DNA of 64,000 bases from Terrabacter sp. Root85 (lineage in GTDB: Bacteria > Actinomycetota > Actinomycetes > Actinomycetales > Dermatophilaceae). Position 1 is the first letter of the stretch, and the number at the start of each line of letters is the position of its first letter. The notes beneath the pieces were generated by a model, which searched no databases, had not been told where the DNA came from, and worked only from the letters and a program-made list of their open reading frames with translations. The position numbers and the translations under genes are program-made. The stretch covers positions 606-64,605 of the forward strand of contig NZ_LMIW01000012.1 in the NCBI RefSeq assembly GCF_001429185.1. The letters are read 5' to 3'. Positions 1 to 8,841 of this stretch are shown here, in pieces.

Positions 1-450
1 GACAGGGACCGCGGCGGTTACCGCCCCTCGGGCGGCGGCAGCAGCGACCGTGGTGGCTACCGTTCCGATGACCGTCGCTCCAGCGGCGGCAGCGATCGCG
101 GCGGTTACCGTCCCTCGGGCGGCGGCAGCAGCGACCGTGGCGGCTACCGCTCGGACGACCGTCGTTCCAGCGGCGGCAGCAATGACCGTGGTGGCTACCG
201 CTCCGATGACCGTCGCTCCGGCGGCGGCAGTGACCGCGGCGGTTACCGCCCCTCGAGCAGTGGCAGCAGCGACCGTGGCGGCTACCGCTCGGACGACCGT
301 CGCTCCGGCGGTAACAATGACCGTGGCGGTTACCGCTCGGACGACCGTCGATCCGGCGGTAACAATGACCGTGGCGGTTACCGCTCGGACGACCGTCGCT
401 CCGGCGGCGGCAGCGACCGTGGTCCCCGACGTTTCGACGACCGCCCCCGA
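1..450 (+). repeat. In-frame RGG-type coding repeats
   Basis: About nine imperfect tandem units encode DRGGYR followed by either a PSGGGS-like or an SDDRRSSGGS-like segment, with unit lengths near 36-51 bases. The units differ at third codon positions (ggt/ggc, cgt/cgc, tcg/tcc) while the peptide is kept, which indicates selection on the protein and not recent slippage alone. The array extends beyond the left edge. Confidence 0.85.
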
Positions 451-1377
451 GGGGGATCGGGTCGTCCCCAGGACGACGACCGTCGCGGTGGCGCTCGGCT
501 GACCCCGAAGTCCCCGAGGAAGCCCGAGCCCGCCATCCGCGAGGGTGTCACGGGCCACGAGGTGGACCGGGGCGTCAAGAACCAGCTGCGCACGCTCTCC
601 AAGGATAACGCCGAGGGCGTCGCCCAGCACCTCGTCATGGTGGCCGAGCTGCTGGACGTCGAGCCCGAGGCAGCCCTGGCCCACGCGGAGACCGCCGTGC
701 GCCGCGCCGGACGCGTCCCGGCGGCCCGTGAGTCCCTTGGTCTCGTTGCGTACCGCCTCGGCGACTGGGCGCGGGCGCTGGGGGAGTTCCGCACGGTACG
801 CCGGCTTTCGGGTTCGAGTCACCTGCTGCCGCTCATGGTGGACTGCGAGCGTGCACTCGGACGCCACGACAAGGCGCTCGAGCTCGCCCAGTCCGACGAG
901 GCTGCCAACCTGGCGATCGACGACCGTGTCGAGCTGGCGATCGTGGTGTCCGGGATCCGCCGTGACCTCGGTCAGCTCGATGCCGCCGTCGCCGGTCTGA
1001 GCGACCTGGTCAAGCGGATCAACCCGAACCGCCCGTCGGCGGCGCGGCTCTTCTATGCCTACGCGGACGCGAAGCTTGCCGCCGGCGACCTCGAGGTCGC
1101 ACGTGACTGGTTCGCCCGGGCGGCGGATGCCGACCACGAGCTGACCACCGATGCGGCGGAGCGGCTCGAGGAGCTCGACGGTGTCGACGTCACCGATCTG
1201 CTCGGCGACGAGGACGAGGACAGCCCCGAGTTCTACGACGTCGACGCGGACGACGACGACTCCGACGACCAGGACGACGACGAGCAAGCTGACGACGAGG
1301 ACCACGACGACGCGGACGACGACGCGGACGACGACGCGGACGACGACGCCCACGCCGTCGGTGACGACGAGCGCTGA
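1..1377 (+). CDS. TPR-like protein with RGG-type repeat domain and acidic tail (5' partial)
   Basis: The frame is open from the first base, so the N-terminus lies outside the window. About 459 residues are visible in three parts. The first ~160 residues are a repetitive, basic, disordered-looking region with nine DRGGYR units, alternating short (DRGGYRPSGGGS) and longer (DRGGYRSDDRRSSGGS) spacings. Roughly residues 188-390 look like TPR-type helical hairpins (AHAETAVRRAG, AREALG-like segments, LFYAYADAKLAAGDLEVARDWF). The last ~50 residues are almost all Asp/Glu. Position upstream of the HAD, TlyA and NAD kinase genes matches the TPR protein Rv1691 of M. tuberculosis. RGG-like repeats in other proteins often bind RNA; that role here is inference. 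A GTG at 562 could start a shorter TPR-only product, but the repeats are in the same uninterrupted frame. A perfect terminator follows. Confidence 0.85.
   Translation, partial: DRDRGGYRPSGGGSSDRGGYRSDDRRSSGGSDRGGYRPSGGGSSDRGGYRSDDRRSSGGSNDRGGYRSDDRRSGGGSDRGGYRPSSSGSSDRGGYRSDDRRSGGNNDRGGYRSDDRRSGGNNDRGGYRSDDRRSGGGSDRGPRRFDDRPRGGSGRPQDDDRRGGARLTPKSPRKPEPAIREGVTGHEVDRGVKNQLRTLSKDNAEGVAQHLVMVAELLDVEPEAALAHAETAVRRAGRVPAARESLGLVAYRLGDWARALGEFRTVRRLSGSSHLLPLMVDCERALGRHDKALELAQSDEAANLAIDDRVELAIVVSGIRRDLGQLDAAVAGLSDLVKRINPNRPSAARLFYAYADAKLAAGDLEVARDWFARAADADHELTTDAAERLEELDGVDVTDLLGDEDEDSPEFYDVDADDDDSDDQDDDEQADDEDHDDADDDADDDADDDAHAVGDDER
1306..1350 (+). repeat. 12-bp tandem repeat in acidic tail
   Basis: Three near-identical copies of a gacgacgcggac unit encode the (DDDA)n part of the acidic C-terminus. 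Copy number could vary by slippage without shifting the frame. Confidence 0.7.
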
Positions 1378-1389
1378 GTACCCCACCCG

Positions 1390-1422
1390 GAACGGGCCCG
1401 ACCTCCTCGGTCGGGCCCGTTC
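1390..1422 (+). terminator. Intrinsic-type terminator hairpin
   Basis: A perfect 14-bp stem (1390-1403 with 1409-1422, beginning GAACGGGCCCGACC) encloses a 5-base loop just after the TPR gene stop. There is no long T tract, only a short tctgcgtt, as is common in high-GC actinobacteria. Confidence 0.85.
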
Positions 1423-1462
1423 TGCGTTCCGGACCGACGGGTCTCGCTGACGGCTCCCGACG

Positions 1463-1468
1463 TAGGGT
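1463..1468 (+). promoter_or_regulatory. Candidate -10 box for HAD gene
   Basis: TAGGGT fits the actinobacterial TANNNT -10 pattern. It lies downstream of the terminator and 17 bases before the ATG at 1486, with an AGGAGG ribosome site at 1476-1481 between. No convincing -35 was found. Confidence 0.4.
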
Positions 1469-1485
1469 CTGGCCCAGGAGGACGC

Positions 1486-2547
1486 ATGGACACGGAAACA
1501 TCGACGCAACCCCTGGTCGCGGGCTACGACGGGGTGGTGTGCGACCTCGACGGTGTCGTCTACCGCGGAGCGGATGCCGTCCCGGGTGCGCCGAAAGCGC
1601 TGCAGGACATCGTGGCTCGGGGGATCCGAGTCGTCTACGCGACGAACAACGCCTCCCGCGTCCCGACCGAGGTGGCCACCCAGATCGCCGGCCTCGGTGC
1701 TCCCGCGACGGCATCCGACGTCGTGTCGAGCGCTCAGGCAGGGGCCGCCCGGCTCGCCACCGACCTCCCACCGGGAGCCGCCGTCCTCGCGCTGGGTGGG
1801 GAGGGCGTGGTCGAGGCGCTGCGAGACGCAGGCCTCGTCCCCGTGGCCGCCGCCCGTGACCATGCCCGCTCCGGACCAGACGAGGTCGCGGCCGTGCTAC
1901 AGGGCTTCGGCAAGGAGCTGCGCGTACGCGACTTCGAGACGGCGGCCCGTCTCCTCTCCTCCGGCCTGCCGTGGGTCGCGACGAACGACGACGCGACGCT
2001 GCCGCTGCCGTGGGGGCAGTCCCCGGGCAACGGCGCCTACATCGAGCTGCTCGTCGCCGTGCTCGGGCGACGTCCAGACGTCGTCGGGAAGCCGCACCCG
2101 CCGCTCTACGGGCTCGCCCTCGAGCGCCTCGGCACCGTCGCTGCCAGGACGCTCGCAGTCGGCGACCGGATCGGCACCGACATCGTCGGCGCCGAGGCCA
2201 CCGGCCTCGACTCGGCGTGGGTCCTCACAGGAGTCGACCGACCCTCCGACGTCGTGGCGAGCGAGTCGTCGCCCACCTACGTCATCGCCTCCCTCGCCGA
2301 GCTCCTGATGCCGTATGCCGCCCCGGTGGCCGACGCCGGCGGCTGGCGCTGCGGCGCCGCCCGGGTGGCCCTCGACGGCGAGGACCTCGTCATCGAGCGG
2401 GGGAGCGCGGGCCCCATCGAGGTGGTGCGAGCGGGCCTGGCGGCCCTGCTGACGTCGCGCGACGAGGGAGTGCCTTCCGCGCACCTGCGTCGGGCGGCGG
2501 CGACGCTCGACCGCCTGCTCGACGACTCACCGACCTCGACCCGGTAG
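1486..2547 (+). CDS. HAD-IIA family phosphatase (NagD/phosphoglycolate phosphatase-like)
   Basis: 353-residue cytoplasmic phosphatase of the HAD superfamily, subclass IIA. Visible motifs in order are I, DLDG with D20 and D22; II, YATNNAS; III, the Lys in GKPHPP; and IV, VGDRIGTDIVGA. The capped subclass IIA includes NagD and phosphoglycolate or 4-nitrophenyl phosphatases; the substrate cannot be told from sequence. About 70 residues after motif IV form an extra C-terminal segment beyond the usual ~260-280-residue family length. The ATG at 1486 has a strong AGGAGG site. The position matches Rv1692. Its TAG stop overlaps a TANNNT hexamer before the next gene. Confidence 0.9.
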   Translation: MDTETSTQPLVAGYDGVVCDLDGVVYRGADAVPGAPKALQDIVARGIRVVYATNNASRVPTEVATQIAGLGAPATASDVVSSAQAGAARLATDLPPGAAVLALGGEGVVEALRDAGLVPVAAARDHARSGPDEVAAVLQGFGKELRVRDFETAARLLSSGLPWVATNDDATLPLPWGQSPGNGAYIELLVAVLGRRPDVVGKPHPPLYGLALERLGTVAARTLAVGDRIGTDIVGAEATGLDSAWVLTGVDRPSDVVASESSPTYVIASLAELLMPYAAPVADAGGWRCGAARVALDGEDLVIERGSAGPIEVVRAGLAALLTSRDEGVPSAHLRRAAATLDRLLDDSPTSTR

Positions 2548-2550
2548 CGT
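2545..2550 (+). promoter_or_regulatory. Candidate -10 box overlapping the HAD stop codon
   Basis: TAGCGT begins with the TAG stop of the HAD gene and would start transcription near 2557, giving a ~33-base leader with a GGAGG site before the ATG at 2590. Confidence 0.4.
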
Positions 2551-2589
2551 GACCGCAGGCGAACCAACCACTCGGCACGGAGGCAGCAC

Positions 2590-3030
2590 ATGTTCGGCGA
2601 CAGCGACCCTCGACGCGACGATCTCGGGTCCGGCGAACCGCTCGAGGTCGCGGAGGAGCTCGACCCGATGGACTCGGACGTCGACGCGAGCGACGACGCC
2701 GTCGACGAGTGGGACGACTCAGACGACCAGTCCGACGACGTCAGCTATGCGGACGTGTCGGGAGACGACCTCGAGGACCTCACCGATGAGGACGGCGAGG
2801 ACGACGAGCGCCGGACCGACGACGACACCGCGACGGCCGAGGTGCCCTACGCCCCGCTGGACGCGACGCCAGACGTGCCCACCCCGCCCCTGACGGGTGA
2901 CCAGGCGGTCGACGAGGCGATGATGCGTCTGGCCGAGTCGCAGGCCGGGTCGTTCGCCGAGCGCATCGAGTCCGGCGAGCACGCCCACCGGAGCCTGCAG
3001 AGCCGCCTCGGCGGTCTGGGTGGCGCGTGA
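2590..3030 (+). CDS. Acidic hypothetical protein (Rv1693-like position)
   Basis: 146 residues. Residues ~20-90 are a very acidic, low-complexity stretch rich in Asp, Glu and Ser. The last ~45 residues (from TGDQAVDEAMMRLAES to the end) look like an amphipathic helix and resemble the short conserved helix encoded between the HAD and tlyA genes in other actinobacteria. No catalytic motif, signal peptide or membrane segment is visible. A GGAGG site precedes the ATG, and the stop overlaps the tlyA start (GTGA), so the two are probably translationally coupled. Function is unknown; the acidic region may be disordered. Confidence 0.75.
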   Translation: MFGDSDPRRDDLGSGEPLEVAEELDPMDSDVDASDDAVDEWDDSDDQSDDVSYADVSGDDLEDLTDEDGEDDERRTDDDTATAEVPYAPLDATPDVPTPPLTGDQAVDEAMMRLAESQAGSFAERIESGEHAHRSLQSRLGGLGGA

Positions 3031-3827
3031 CGCGACGTCTCGACGTCGAGCTCGTCGCCCGCGGCCTGGCGCGATCGCGCACCCAGGCCCGTGAGCTCGT
3101 CACCGCCGGCGTGGTGCTCGTCGACGGTCGCCCGGCCGGCAAGCCCGCCCGGCCCGTCGACGACTCGTCGGCCATCGAGCTGACGCGTGAGCCCGACCGC
3201 TGGGTGGGGCGCGCGGCGGTCAAGCTGCTCCACGCCCTCGACACGTGGCCGGTCCCTGTCGACGGCAGACGGTGCCTCGACGTCGGGGCGAGCACGGGTG
3301 GGTTCACCCAGGTGCTCCTCGAGCGCGGTGCCACCCACGTGACGGCCCTCGACGTCGGGCACGACCAGCTCGTCGTGTCGATCGGCGCCGACCCGCGGGT
3401 GCGGGACCTGCCGGGCACCAACATCCGTGACGTCGACGCCGAGGCGCTCGGCGGCCGCTTCGACCTCGTCGTGTCCGACCTCAGCTTCATCTCGCTCGCC
3501 ATCGCCCTGCCCGCCATGCGACCTCTCGTCACCGACGACGGCGACGTCGTCGTCCTCGTCAAACCGCAGTTCGAGGTGGGGCGCGAGCGGCTCAGCCGCA
3601 CAGGAGTCGTCACCTCGCCGCACGAGCGCCGTCGGGTGCTGCGTGACGTGGCCCAGGTCGCGACCGACCTCCACCTGCACCTGCACGCTGCGACGGCCAG
3701 CCCCATCGCGGGGGGCGACGGCAACCGGGAGTTCCTCTTCTGGCTCGCCCCGAGACCCGTGCCGGGCGCCTCGGTGACGGCGGTGGATGACATGCTGGAG
3801 GCCGTCGACCTGGAAGGAGTCCCGTGA
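3027..3827 (+). CDS. tlyA: TlyA-type 16S/23S rRNA (cytidine-2'-O)-methyltransferase
   Basis: 266 residues. The N-terminal ~60 residues form an S4 RNA-binding domain (MTRRLDVELVARGLARS start). An FtsJ-like methyltransferase domain follows, with SAM motif CLDVGASTGGFTQVLLERG around residue 85, SDLSFIS, VKPQFEVG and NREFLFW carrying the expected K-D-K-E tetrad. Family members use SAM to methylate 2'-OH of cytidines in 16S and 23S rRNA, and loss gives capreomycin resistance in mycobacteria. The GTG start overlaps the previous stop, and the gene's own stop overlaps the NAD kinase start. The C-terminus is full length. Confidence 0.96.
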   Translation: MTRRLDVELVARGLARSRTQARELVTAGVVLVDGRPAGKPARPVDDSSAIELTREPDRWVGRAAVKLLHALDTWPVPVDGRRCLDVGASTGGFTQVLLERGATHVTALDVGHDQLVVSIGADPRVRDLPGTNIRDVDAEALGGRFDLVVSDLSFISLAIALPAMRPLVTDDGDVVVLVKPQFEVGRERLSRTGVVTSPHERRRVLRDVAQVATDLHLHLHAATASPIAGGDGNREFLFWLAPRPVPGASVTAVDDMLEAVDLEGVP

Positions 3828-4771
3828 CGCGCCGCATCCTGCTCGTGGCCCACCCGAGGCGCCCCGAGGCGCTGACGGTCGCCAAGGGCGTCGTGCAACG
3901 CCTCACCCACCTCGGCATCGACGTGTCCCTCCAGGCCGACGAGGCCGAGGCCCTCGACCTCAAGGACAGCTCGCGCGTGCACATCGCGTCCGCCGAGGAG
4001 CAGGTCGCGGAGGGGTGCGACCTCGTCGTGGTGCTCGGCGGCGACGGGACCATCCTGCGCGGCGCCGAGTTCGCCCGCAGCGTCGACGTGCCGCTCCTCG
4101 GGGTCAACCTCGGCCACGTGGGCTTTCTCGCGGAGGCCGAGCGCGACGACCTCGACGCCACGGTCGAGCACATCGCGAGCAACGACTACGCCGTCGAGGA
4201 GCGCATGACGCTCCACGTCGACGCGAAGCTGCACGGCGACCTCATCGCGAGCAGCTGGGCCCTCAACGAGGTCAGCGTCGAGAAGGCCGCCCGCGAGCGG
4301 ATGCTCGAGGTCACCGTCGAGGTCGACGGTCGACCGCTGTCGAGCTGGGGCTGCGACGGCGTCATCGTCTCCACGCCGACGGGGTCGACGGCATACGCCT
4401 TCTCGGCCGGCGGGCCGGTCGTCTGGCCGCAGGTCGAGGCCTTGCTCCTCGTCCCCAGTGCGGCCCACGCGCTCTTCGCCCGGCCGCTGGTGCTGGGCCC
4501 CGACACCCACCTGGCCGTCGAGATCAAGGCGGCCACCGAGGGCGCAGGAGTCATGTGGTGCGACGGCCGGCGTCACGTCGACCTCCCTCCGGGAGCCCGC
4601 ATCGAGGTGCGCCGTGGGCTGCGCCCGCTCCGTCTCGCCCGGCTGACGAGCGCACCGTTCACCGACCGTCTCGTCGCGAAGTTCGACCTCTCGGTCGCCG
4701 GGTGGCGCGGCAACGGCGACACCGCCTCGCCCGTGGACGACGTCGACGGCGGTGAGGGTGCCCGGCCCTAA
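3824..4771 (+). CDS. nadK: NAD kinase
   Basis: 315 residues. Phosphorylates NAD to NADP in the cytoplasm. The family GGDGT motif is at residues 72-76 (VVVLGGDGTILRGAEF), followed by GHVGFLAE, the LNEVSVEK segment and TPTGSTAYAFSAGGP. Length is normal. The GTG start at 3824 overlaps the tlyA stop (GTGA), so translation is coupled. It ends in TAA, unusual here, and that TAA forms the first bases of the recN promoter hexamer. Matches M. tuberculosis ppnK in order. Confidence 0.96.
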   Translation: MTRRILLVAHPRRPEALTVAKGVVQRLTHLGIDVSLQADEAEALDLKDSSRVHIASAEEQVAEGCDLVVVLGGDGTILRGAEFARSVDVPLLGVNLGHVGFLAEAERDDLDATVEHIASNDYAVEERMTLHVDAKLHGDLIASSWALNEVSVEKAARERMLEVTVEVDGRPLSSWGCDGVIVSTPTGSTAYAFSAGGPVVWPQVEALLLVPSAAHALFARPLVLGPDTHLAVEIKAATEGAGVMWCDGRRHVDLPPGARIEVRRGLRPLRLARLTSAPFTDRLVAKFDLSVAGWRGNGDTASPVDDVDGGEGARP

Positions 4772-4774
4772 GGT
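4769..4774 (+). promoter_or_regulatory. Leaderless-type -10 box for recN
   Basis: TAAGGT is separated by 6 bases from the recN GTG at 4781, the geometry of actinobacterial leaderless transcripts. Its first three bases are the NAD kinase stop codon. recN therefore can be transcribed independently, which fits a DNA-damage gene, but no LexA-type box was recognised. Confidence 0.5.
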
Positions 4775-4780
4775 GGACCC

Positions 4781-6574
4781 GTGTTCAGCCAGATGAGGAT
4801 CCGGGGCGTCGGTGTCATCGACGACGCCGTCCTCGACCTGAGCCCCGGGCTCAACGTGCTCACCGGTGAGACCGGCGCCGGCAAGACCATGGTCGTGTCG
4901 GGGCTCGGCCTGCTGCTGGGCGAGCGCGCCGACTCCGGCCTCGTGCGCACCGGCTCGGCCTCGGCGCTCGTCGAGGGTGTCGTGCAGCTGCCCCTCGACC
5001 ACCCGGCCCTCGTCCGGGCCGACGAGGCGGGCGCCGACCACGAGGACGGCGAGCTCGTCATCGCCCGCACCATCGCCGCGGCCGGCCGGTCGCGCGCCCA
5101 CGTCGGCGGTCGCACGGCGCCGGTCTCCGTGCTCGCCGAGCTCGGCCAGATGCTCGTGGCCGTGCACGGGCAGGCCGACCAGTGGCGGCTCAAGCAGGGC
5201 GATGCCCACCGCGTCGTGCTCGACGACTTCGGGGGTCCCGAACTCACGGCACTCCGCGACCGCGTCGGCGAGCTCTACGACCGCTGGCGTGCGTCGGCCC
5301 GCGAGCACGAGCGCCTCGTCTCGGAGGCGCGCGAGCGCGCCCGCGAGATCGACTCGCTCACCGCCTCGCTCGAGGAGATCGAGGTCGTCGACCCCCAGCC
5401 GGGCGAGGACGCGGCGCTGCGTGCCGAGGACGAGCGCCTCGCGCACGCCGACACGCTCCGCCTGGCCGCAGCCCAGGCACTCGCAGATCTCAGCGGCGAC
5501 GAGTATGCCGCCGAGCCGGCTCCGAACGTCCGTGACCTCATCGGGTCGGCGCGGGGTGCGCTCGGCCCGGCCACGGCGCACGACCAGGCCCTCGCCGGGC
5601 TCGACGAGCGCCTTCACGAGGTGGGCACGCTCGTGACCGACCTGTCGGCCGACCTCACGGCATACCTCCAGGACGTCGATCTCGACCCCGAGCGGCTCGG
5701 CTACGTGCAGGAGCGGCGGGCCGCCCTCGGGGTCCTCACGCGCAAGTACGGCGAGACCGTCGACGAGGTGCTCGAGTGGTCGGGCCGCGGGGCCGCTCGC
5801 CTCGACGAGCTCGTGACCGCCGACGACCGCGTCGAGCGACTCGGCGTCGAGGTGGCCGAGCTCGAGTCGTCCGTCGTCGCGGCCGCCCTCTCGCTGTCCG
5901 AGGCTCGCCGGGCCGCCGGTGACGACTTCGGCACCCGCGTCTCGGAGGAGCTCTCGCACCTGGCCATGGGCAAGGCCGTCGTCCACGTCGAGCTGCGCCG
6001 ACGCACCGACCCCGAGGGTGTGGCCCTGCCCGACGGCGACCGCGTGCGGCTGGCCCGACACGGCATCGACGACGTCGAGATCCTGCTCGCGGCCAACCCC
6101 GGAGCCACGCCGCGCAGCGTCGCGCGGGCCGCCTCGGGCGGTGAGCTCTCCCGCGTCATGCTCGCGCTCGAGGTCGTCGGCTCACGCAACGCCTCGGGCG
6201 AGGCGGCGAGCGGACCACCCACGTTCGTCTTCGACGAGGTCGACGCCGGTGTCGGCGGGCGGGCGGCCCTCGACGTGGGTGCCCGGCTGGCTGCCCTCGC
6301 CGAGCACGCCCAGGTCATCGTCGTCACCCACCTCGCCCAGGTCGCAGCGTTCGCCGACCGCCACCTCGTCGTGCACAAGGCCGACGACGGCCGCATCACC
6401 TCGAGCAGCGTCAGCGTCGTCGACGGTGACGCCCGGCTGCGGGAGCTGTCGCGGATGATGGGCGGCGACCCCGACTCCGAGGCCGGGCTGGCCCACGCCG
6501 GCGACCTGCTCGAGCAGACGAGCGGTGCCCGCGTCGGCACGCGGCCGGCCGCCCGCAGCGGCTCACGCGTCTGA
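4781..6574 (+). CDS. recN: DNA repair protein RecN
   Basis: 597 residues. SMC-like ATPase acting in recombinational repair of double-strand breaks. The Walker A segment LTGETGAGKT is near residue 28, a long charged coiled coil spans the middle, the ABC-type signature ASGGELSRVMLALE is near residue 450, and Walker B FVFDEVDAGVGG follows with VTHLAQVAAFAD. The first codons MRIRGVGVIDDAVL match the usual RecN opening, supporting the GTG at 4781. No Shine-Dalgarno site is apparent, and a TAAGGT hexamer 6 bases upstream suggests a leaderless mRNA. Confidence 0.96.
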   Translation: MFSQMRIRGVGVIDDAVLDLSPGLNVLTGETGAGKTMVVSGLGLLLGERADSGLVRTGSASALVEGVVQLPLDHPALVRADEAGADHEDGELVIARTIAAAGRSRAHVGGRTAPVSVLAELGQMLVAVHGQADQWRLKQGDAHRVVLDDFGGPELTALRDRVGELYDRWRASAREHERLVSEARERAREIDSLTASLEEIEVVDPQPGEDAALRAEDERLAHADTLRLAAAQALADLSGDEYAAEPAPNVRDLIGSARGALGPATAHDQALAGLDERLHEVGTLVTDLSADLTAYLQDVDLDPERLGYVQERRAALGVLTRKYGETVDEVLEWSGRGAARLDELVTADDRVERLGVEVAELESSVVAAALSLSEARRAAGDDFGTRVSEELSHLAMGKAVVHVELRRRTDPEGVALPDGDRVRLARHGIDDVEILLAANPGATPRSVARAASGGELSRVMLALEVVGSRNASGEAASGPPTFVFDEVDAGVGGRAALDVGARLAALAEHAQVIVVTHLAQVAAFADRHLVVHKADDGRITSSSVSVVDGDARLRELSRMMGGDPDSEAGLAHAGDLLEQTSGARVGTRPAARSGSRV

Positions 6575-6718
6575 GTCCCGTCCGCGGCACCGTCCTGCGG
6601 TCCGCGCAGCCGTTGGACCTCGTTCCCGAAGGCCGTCCCGAGTGTCGTCCCGAGCCGTGCGCCACGGCCCGGACCGATGGGGTCGCCGACCCACCGACGT
6701 GGCACGATTGAGGCCATC

Positions 6719-7900
6719 ATGGCCCTCTCCATCCGACGTCGCTCGCGCGCCCGGGACACCGGTCCCGGCGTGGTCGGCACCGCGCGCGTCGACCGGCGCA
6801 CCAAGGCGCTGACGAAGCGGCTGCAGCCGGGCGACATCGCCGTCATCGACCACGCGGACCTCGACAAGGTGAGCGCGGACGCCCTCGTCACCGTGCGCCC
6901 CGCCGCCGTGGTCAACGCGAGCGCCTCGATCAGCGGTCGTTACCCGAACCTCGGACCCCAGATCCTCGTCGAGGCCGGCATCCCCGTGCTCGACGCCGCC
7001 GGCCCGGAGGTCATGGCGCTCACGGACGGGCAGACGCTACGCCTCGACGGTGCCGACCTGTGGTCGGGTGAGACCCGTGTCGCGACGGGCACGTTGCTCG
7101 ACGTCGAGGCGGTCCAGGCCCAGATGCACGAGGCGCGGGCCGGGCTCGCCGTGCAGATCGAGGCTTTCGCGACGAACACGATGGAGTACATCCGCAAGGA
7201 GCGCGACCTCCTCCTCGACGGCATAGGCGTGCCCCCCATCACCACCCAGCTCGACGGCCGGCACTGCCTCATCGTCGTGCGCGGCTACCACTACCGCGAG
7301 GACCTCGAGACCCTGCGGCCCTACATCCGTGAGTACCGCCCGATCCTCATCGGGGTCGACGGCGGCGCCGACGCCATCCTCGAGTCCGGCCACCAGCCCG
7401 ACCTCATCGTCGGCGACATGGACTCCGTCTCGGACAAGGCGCTGCGCTGCGGCGCCGAGATCGTCGTGCACGCCTACCGCGACGGGCGTGCCCCCGGCCT
7501 CGCACGGGTCGAGGCTCTAGGGATCACGCCGGTCGTCTTCCCCGCTGCGGGCACGAGCGAGGACGTCGCGATGCTCCTCGCCGACGACTCCGGTGCCGAG
7601 CTCATCGTCGCCGTCGGTACCCACGTCACCCTCGTCGAGTTCCTCGACAAGGGTCGCGACGGGCAGGCGTCGACGTTCCTCACGCGCCTGCGCGTCGGCA
7701 GCAAGCTCGTCGACGCCAAGGGCGTGAGCCAGCTCTACCGCGCCCGCATCCCGGGCCGGCTGCTCGTGACGATGCTGCTCGCGGGCGTGCTCGCCTTCTT
7801 CGCAGCCCTCGCGTCGACACCGGCCGGGCAGGCGTGGCTGCAGGTCCTCGCCGCCCGCTGGGACGACCTCTGGACCGCCATCGTTGGGATCTTCACGTGA
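6719..7900 (+). CDS. steA: SteA-like cytokinesis protein (thiamin pyrophosphokinase-like fold)
   Basis: 393 residues from ATG 6719, preferred over an in-frame ATG at 6677 because GAGG lies 5 bases upstream and homologous proteins open near here. Contains VVNASASISGRYPNLGPQIL, LDGIGVPPI and a GVDGGADAILESGHQPDLIVGDMDS segment typical of a thiamin pyrophosphokinase-like domain. It ends with one membrane helix (roughly residues 350-370) and a short tail. It corresponds to Rv1697 and corynebacterial SteA, which works with SteB to control septal peptidoglycan hydrolysis through RipA; that role is transferred from homologues. Its stop overlaps the steB GTG. Confidence 0.88.
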   Translation: MALSIRRRSRARDTGPGVVGTARVDRRTKALTKRLQPGDIAVIDHADLDKVSADALVTVRPAAVVNASASISGRYPNLGPQILVEAGIPVLDAAGPEVMALTDGQTLRLDGADLWSGETRVATGTLLDVEAVQAQMHEARAGLAVQIEAFATNTMEYIRKERDLLLDGIGVPPITTQLDGRHCLIVVRGYHYREDLETLRPYIREYRPILIGVDGGADAILESGHQPDLIVGDMDSVSDKALRCGAEIVVHAYRDGRAPGLARVEALGITPVVFPAAGTSEDVAMLLADDSGAELIVAVGTHVTLVEFLDKGRDGQASTFLTRLRVGSKLVDAKGVSQLYRARIPGRLLVTMLLAGVLAFFAALASTPAGQAWLQVLAARWDDLWTAIVGIFT

Positions 7901-8841
7901 TCGACTTCCGCTACCACCTCGTCTCGATCATCTCGGTGTTCCTCGCCCTCGCGGTGGGCATCGTGCTCGGGGCCGGCCCTCTGCAGGCCAACCTCGGCAA
8001 CCAGCTGAGCGACCAGGTCTCCGCGCTGCGCACCGAGAAGCAGGCCCTCAACGACAAGCTGACGACGAGCGAGAAGCTCGTCGACGCGTCCGACGAGTAC
8101 GCGACCGCCGTGCAGCCACGGGTCGTCAAGAGCCGACTGTCCGGTCACCGCGCGGTCGTCGTCGTGCTGCCCTCCGCCGACGGCACGATGACCACGAACC
8201 TCGAGGGTGTCGTGACCCAGAGCGGCGCCGGCCTCACGGGCACGGTGACGCTGAGCCCCGACTGGTTCGACCCCAGCCAGGCCTCCGACCGAGCACAGGC
8301 GGCCAAGGAAGCCGCGTCGGCCCTCGGGGTCGGGTCGACCGCGACGGGCGACGAGCTGCTCGTGCAGGTGCTCACCGACCTCGTCGTGTCGACGAGCGAC
8401 ACCGGCACCTCGGCCCAGCGCACCGCCGCGCTCAAGGTGCTCGTCGACGCCAACCTCGTCGACAGCTCGGTGGCCGACCTCGCGCCTGCCGACCTCGCGG
8501 TCGTCGTGTCCGCGGACTATGCCGGCACCGAGTCCGTCGTCGAGTCCCGCTCCGACGCCATCCGCGCGCTGGTGACCTCCTTCGCCGGCTCGACCCGGTC
8601 GACCGTCGTCGCCAGCGGCGAGACGGTTGCAGCGGCGGGCCAGCCCGTGACCTCCAACGCCGTCCAGGCCGTGCGTGAGAAGTCCGAGACGGCCGGGATC
8701 GTCTCCACCGTCGACCACGCCCGGGCCGGTGACGGACCTGCCACGGTGGTCCTCGCCGTCGAGGACGCCCTCGACGAGCGGGTCGGACACTACGGCGTCG
8801 CGGCCGGCGCCACCGCCACCGTCCCGCGGGTGCTTCCGTGA
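7897..8841 (+). CDS. steB: SteB/MctB family membrane-anchored protein
   Basis: 314 residues from GTG 7897, which overlaps the SteA stop as GTGA. Opens with MIDFRYHLVSIISVFLALAV, the family's characteristic N-terminal membrane helix with short cytoplasmic start, then a coiled-coil stretch (~residues 40-75) and an extracytoplasmic Ala/Ser/Thr-rich domain. Homologues are described as the copper protein MctB (Rv1698) and as SteB, partner of SteA in cell separation. Adjacent steA supports the SteB role. An in-frame codon at 7834 would extend into SteA and is not credible. Confidence 0.88.
   Translation: MIDFRYHLVSIISVFLALAVGIVLGAGPLQANLGNQLSDQVSALRTEKQALNDKLTTSEKLVDASDEYATAVQPRVVKSRLSGHRAVVVVLPSADGTMTTNLEGVVTQSGAGLTGTVTLSPDWFDPSQASDRAQAAKEAASALGVGSTATGDELLVQVLTDLVVSTSDTGTSAQRTAALKVLVDANLVDSSVADLAPADLAVVVSADYAGTESVVESRSDAIRALVTSFAGSTRSTVVASGETVAAAGQPVTSNAVQAVREKSETAGIVSTVDHARAGDGPATVVLAVEDALDERVGHYGVAAGATATVPRVLP

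Noticed and set aside
2780-6061. 1093-codon minus-strand open frame opposite tlyA, nadK and recN
   Set aside because: Spans three well-supported genes on the opposite strand, has no domain motifs and is a compositional shadow.
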